DNA of 64,000 bases, from contig JABWCF010000003.1 in the NCBI GenBank assembly GCA_013359255.1, positions 1 through 64,000 on the forward strand. The letters run 5' to 3'. Origin of the DNA: Flavobacteriales bacterium. GTDB taxonomy: Bacteria; Bacteroidota; Bacteroidia; Flavobacteriales_E; Vicingaceae. A program made the position numbers and the translations under genes. The notes beneath the pieces are model-generated. The model searched no databases. It was not told where the DNA came from and saw nothing but the letters and a program-made list of their open reading frames with translations. Below are positions 62,129 to 64,000 of this stretch, piece after piece; positions within the stretch are counted from its first letter, which is position 1, and the number at the start of each line of letters is the position of its first letter.

Positions 62129-64000
62129 AAAATTCTTAAAACAATTCTTTCCTCCAGAAATAAAATTACTCTTTAGGTTATTTTTTACAGGTTCTGTTTT
62201 ATTTATGCTTGGCCGAAGTTTTTTTTTATTTTCACATGTCAACCATTTCAGTTTTTTCGATTTAACTAAAACTTTTTTTATTGGTTTTAGGCTCGATTCC
62301 GTTATAAATTCTGCGGTTTTACTCTTTGTGATACTGCTCTTATTTATATCCAATGTTTTTAATAAAATGTTTTATTTAAGAGCAGGCTTAATAGCGGTTT
62401 CCTTTTTTTATGCCTTGGCCTTTTATCTGGTAATGGCCGATATTGTATTTTATTCTCATTACAAAACACATATTTCTATAAGTGCATTACACTGGATAGA
62501 CTCCCCTCTTTTTATGATAAAAATGATTTTTGGAGAAATTAAAAACATCTTATATTTCTTAGTGTATTTACTTATTGCCTTTGTTCTTTTTTGGATTATA
62601 AAACGAATGAGTAATAGTTACTCAAATTCATTTAAGCAAAACCACTACCGTTACATCATATTAGTATTGCTTATTCCTTTTTTAATTTTTGGAATACGAG
62701 GACGACTAGCCTCCAAATCTACCATAAACTGGGGTGTGGCCATGTTTAGTACAAATCAAAATTTAAATATGGCCGCTATCAATCCGGTGTATTATTTTGT
62801 AAAAAGTTTCGGCTGGAATAATGCAGCAAAAAATAAAATAATAGAATCTATTCCCTATCCGTATGCCCTGCAATTAGTAAAAAACAATATAACCACCCCA
62901 TTTCAGTACACCAACAAGAATAGTATTTACCGAGAAGTAACTCCAAATGGAGAAGAAAAAAAATACAACATCGTGTTGGTTATTTCCGAAAGTTTAGGAA
63001 CCAGTAAAATGAATGCAAGCCATACGTTGCATGCCCTTACCCCTTTTACCGACTCACTTGCTTTAAGTAGTACTTATTTTTCCAACTTCTACGCAGATGG
63101 CATTCATACCTTTAACGGGCTTTATTCATCGCTTACGGGCATGCCCTCTTTACCTTTAGAACACTCATTAAAGCAATATGCCACTTATTTATCCGGAATA
63201 AAATTGCCGCAACTTTTAAATGAAAAAGGCTACCATACCACGTTTTATTCTACACACGATAAATTATTCGATAATCAATACGGATTTGCCAAATTAATAG
63301 GCTTCGAAAAAGTTATTTCACAAGAAAACTTTCCAACATCCGAAGTAATTGGCGCAACCGGTGTACCCGACCACGCACTATTTAATAAAGCAATAAAAGA
63401 TTTCGATACTACTCAAAAACACTTTTTTGCTTGCATACTAACCGGCACCGACCACCCTCCGTACGATATACCCAACATACCAAATTTTATCCCTGCATTT
63501 TCTCAGCCATTCGAAAATGCCGCAAATTATGCCGATTGGGCATTAAGAAATTTTATTTATCAGAGTCAATCTAAACCATGGTTTGATAACACCATTTTTA
63601 TTATAACCGGAGACCATGGATCCATTATCCATACCGAAAGCGATATGTATCTTTCTAAGCTAAGTGTACCACTGATTATCTACGCTCCGGCTATACTTAA
63701 ACAAAGCCAACCGAGAACAAGTCTTGCAGGGCAAATAGATATTCCGCCAACCATATTGGGGCTGCTGCAAATACCATACACAAACACAAGTTTTGGTATT
63801 GACGTATTTCGCGAAAAAAGAAATTTTATTTCTTCAACCTACGATGAAACGATGTTGGCATTTGACACCCTTAATTTTTACGTTTATAGAAAACTAGACC
63901 CTGCAATATTCATGAAAAATAAAAACATGAAATACTGCAAACGCCTGCAGTGTATAAGTAAAACCTGTTTGCCTTTAAAATTATTTCCGTTATGTACAGC
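62121..64000 (+). CDS. LtaS/sulfatase-superfamily membrane enzyme (3' end outside window)
   Basis: An open frame from TTG 62121, overlapping the previous stop by 8 bases, runs to the window edge: at least 626 residues. Five hydrophobic helices cover about 1-190 (LLFRLFFTGSVLFMLG, AVLLFVILLLFISNVF, GLIAVSFFYALAFYLVMA, and two more). The extracytoplasmic sulfatase-fold domain follows: NIVLVISESLGTSKMNAS, the probable nucleophile Thr in DGIHTFNGLYSSLTGMP, CILTGTDHPPYD, FIITGDHGSIIH and DIPPTILGLL. The layout is that of lipoteichoic acid synthase and phosphoethanolamine transferases. In Gram-negative Bacteroidota it probably modifies a lipid or glycan with a phospho-alcohol head group; the substrate is not known. 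Confidence 0.85.
   Translation, partial: MNKKFLKQFFPPEIKLLFRLFFTGSVLFMLGRSFFLFSHVNHFSFFDLTKTFFIGFRLDSVINSAVLLFVILLLFISNVFNKMFYLRAGLIAVSFFYALAFYLVMADIVFYSHYKTHISISALHWIDSPLFMIKMIFGEIKNILYFLVYLLIAFVLFWIIKRMSNSYSNSFKQNHYRYIILVLLIPFLIFGIRGRLASKSTINWGVAMFSTNQNLNMAAINPVYYFVKSFGWNNAAKNKIIESIPYPYALQLVKNNITTPFQYTNKNSIYREVTPNGEEKKYNIVLVISESLGTSKMNASHTLHALTPFTDSLALSSTYFSNFYADGIHTFNGLYSSLTGMPSLPLEHSLKQYATYLSGIKLPQLLNEKGYHTTFYSTHDKLFDNQYGFAKLIGFEKVISQENFPTSEVIGATGVPDHALFNKAIKDFDTTQKHFFACILTGTDHPPYDIPNIPNFIPAFSQPFENAANYADWALRNFIYQSQSKPWFDNTIFIITGDHGSIIHTESDMYLSKLSVPLIIYAPAILKQSQPRTSLAGQIDIPPTILGLLQIPYTNTSFGIDVFREKRNFISSTYDETMLAFDTLNFYVYRKLDPAIFMKNKNMKYCKRLQCISKTCLPLKLFPLCT

Overview
The window is an AT-rich chromosomal segment of a Bacteroidota bacterium. 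Evidence: five proteins carry type IX secretion system (T9SS) C-terminal sorting domains, there is a PorP/SprF barrel and a PorE-like OmpA protein, the RprX/RprY-type two-component pair is present, the asnS-rpoN order is typical of the phylum, and many genes are preceded by the Bacteroidota -7 promoter element TAnnTTTG. The genus cannot be read from the sequence. I see no insertion sequence, prophage, CRISPR array or integrase; the region looks like ordinary core chromosome with one accessory surface/signalling block.

Layout. 1-4.8 kb: a frame-broken type A T9SS protein, a 430 bp gene-free stretch with inverted repeats, and a giant type B T9SS surface protein. 4.8-7.2 kb: ACMSD and 3-hydroxyanthranilate dioxygenase, divergent from an SDR that lacks the catalytic Tyr/Lys. 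7.2-14.3 kb: a TonB-like protein, a small lipoprotein, a frameshifted gene, an OmpA-family protein and cobalamin-dependent methionine synthase. 14.4-21 kb: asnS, rpoN, a PAP2-like membrane protein, small unknowns, a type A T9SS protein and a 2-aminomuconic semialdehyde dehydrogenase. 21.3-24.6 kb: rprX-rprY, ferritin and a basic secreted peptide. 24.6-43.7 kb: a YfiR/TPR/HAMP-phosphatase operon; a T9SS type B block with two tandem collagen-like paralogs, PorP/SprF and a PorE-like protein; a very large propeller-adenylate cyclase-HD fusion; and a glycosyltransferase. 43.7-50.6 kb (minus strand): O-antigen ligase-like protein, S41 protease, yidD, rnpA, hemD, a DUF4271 protein, and a DUF5777-type protein with a c-type cytochrome lipoprotein. 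50.7-64 kb: glutaryl-CoA dehydrogenase, tRNA-Phe, coaX, a barrel protein, a TPR protein, lptC, a CorC-like protein, a PpiD-like isomerase, an unknown, tRNA-Ala, an FKBP, a 2-aminomuconate deaminase-like RidA protein, and the start of an LtaS/sulfatase-type membrane enzyme.

How the genes work together. Five enzymes spread over four sites can be placed on the lower kynurenine (tryptophan/3-hydroxyanthranilate) route: the dioxygenase opens the ring, ACMSD decarboxylates, the aldehyde dehydrogenase makes 2-aminomuconate, the RidA-family deaminase removes ammonia, and glutaryl-CoA dehydrogenase handles the glutaryl-CoA end. The 24.6-43 kb block combines surface proteins exported by T9SS with two unusual membrane signalling proteins. 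One is a PP2C-type phosphatase next to a YfiR-like periplasmic protein. The other is an intact class III adenylate cyclase fused to a periplasmic sensor propeller and an intact HD phosphohydrolase domain. A perfect 14-bp hairpin lies inside the first codons of the cyclase gene, just after the PorE-like gene ends. This block is the best candidate for something not yet described.
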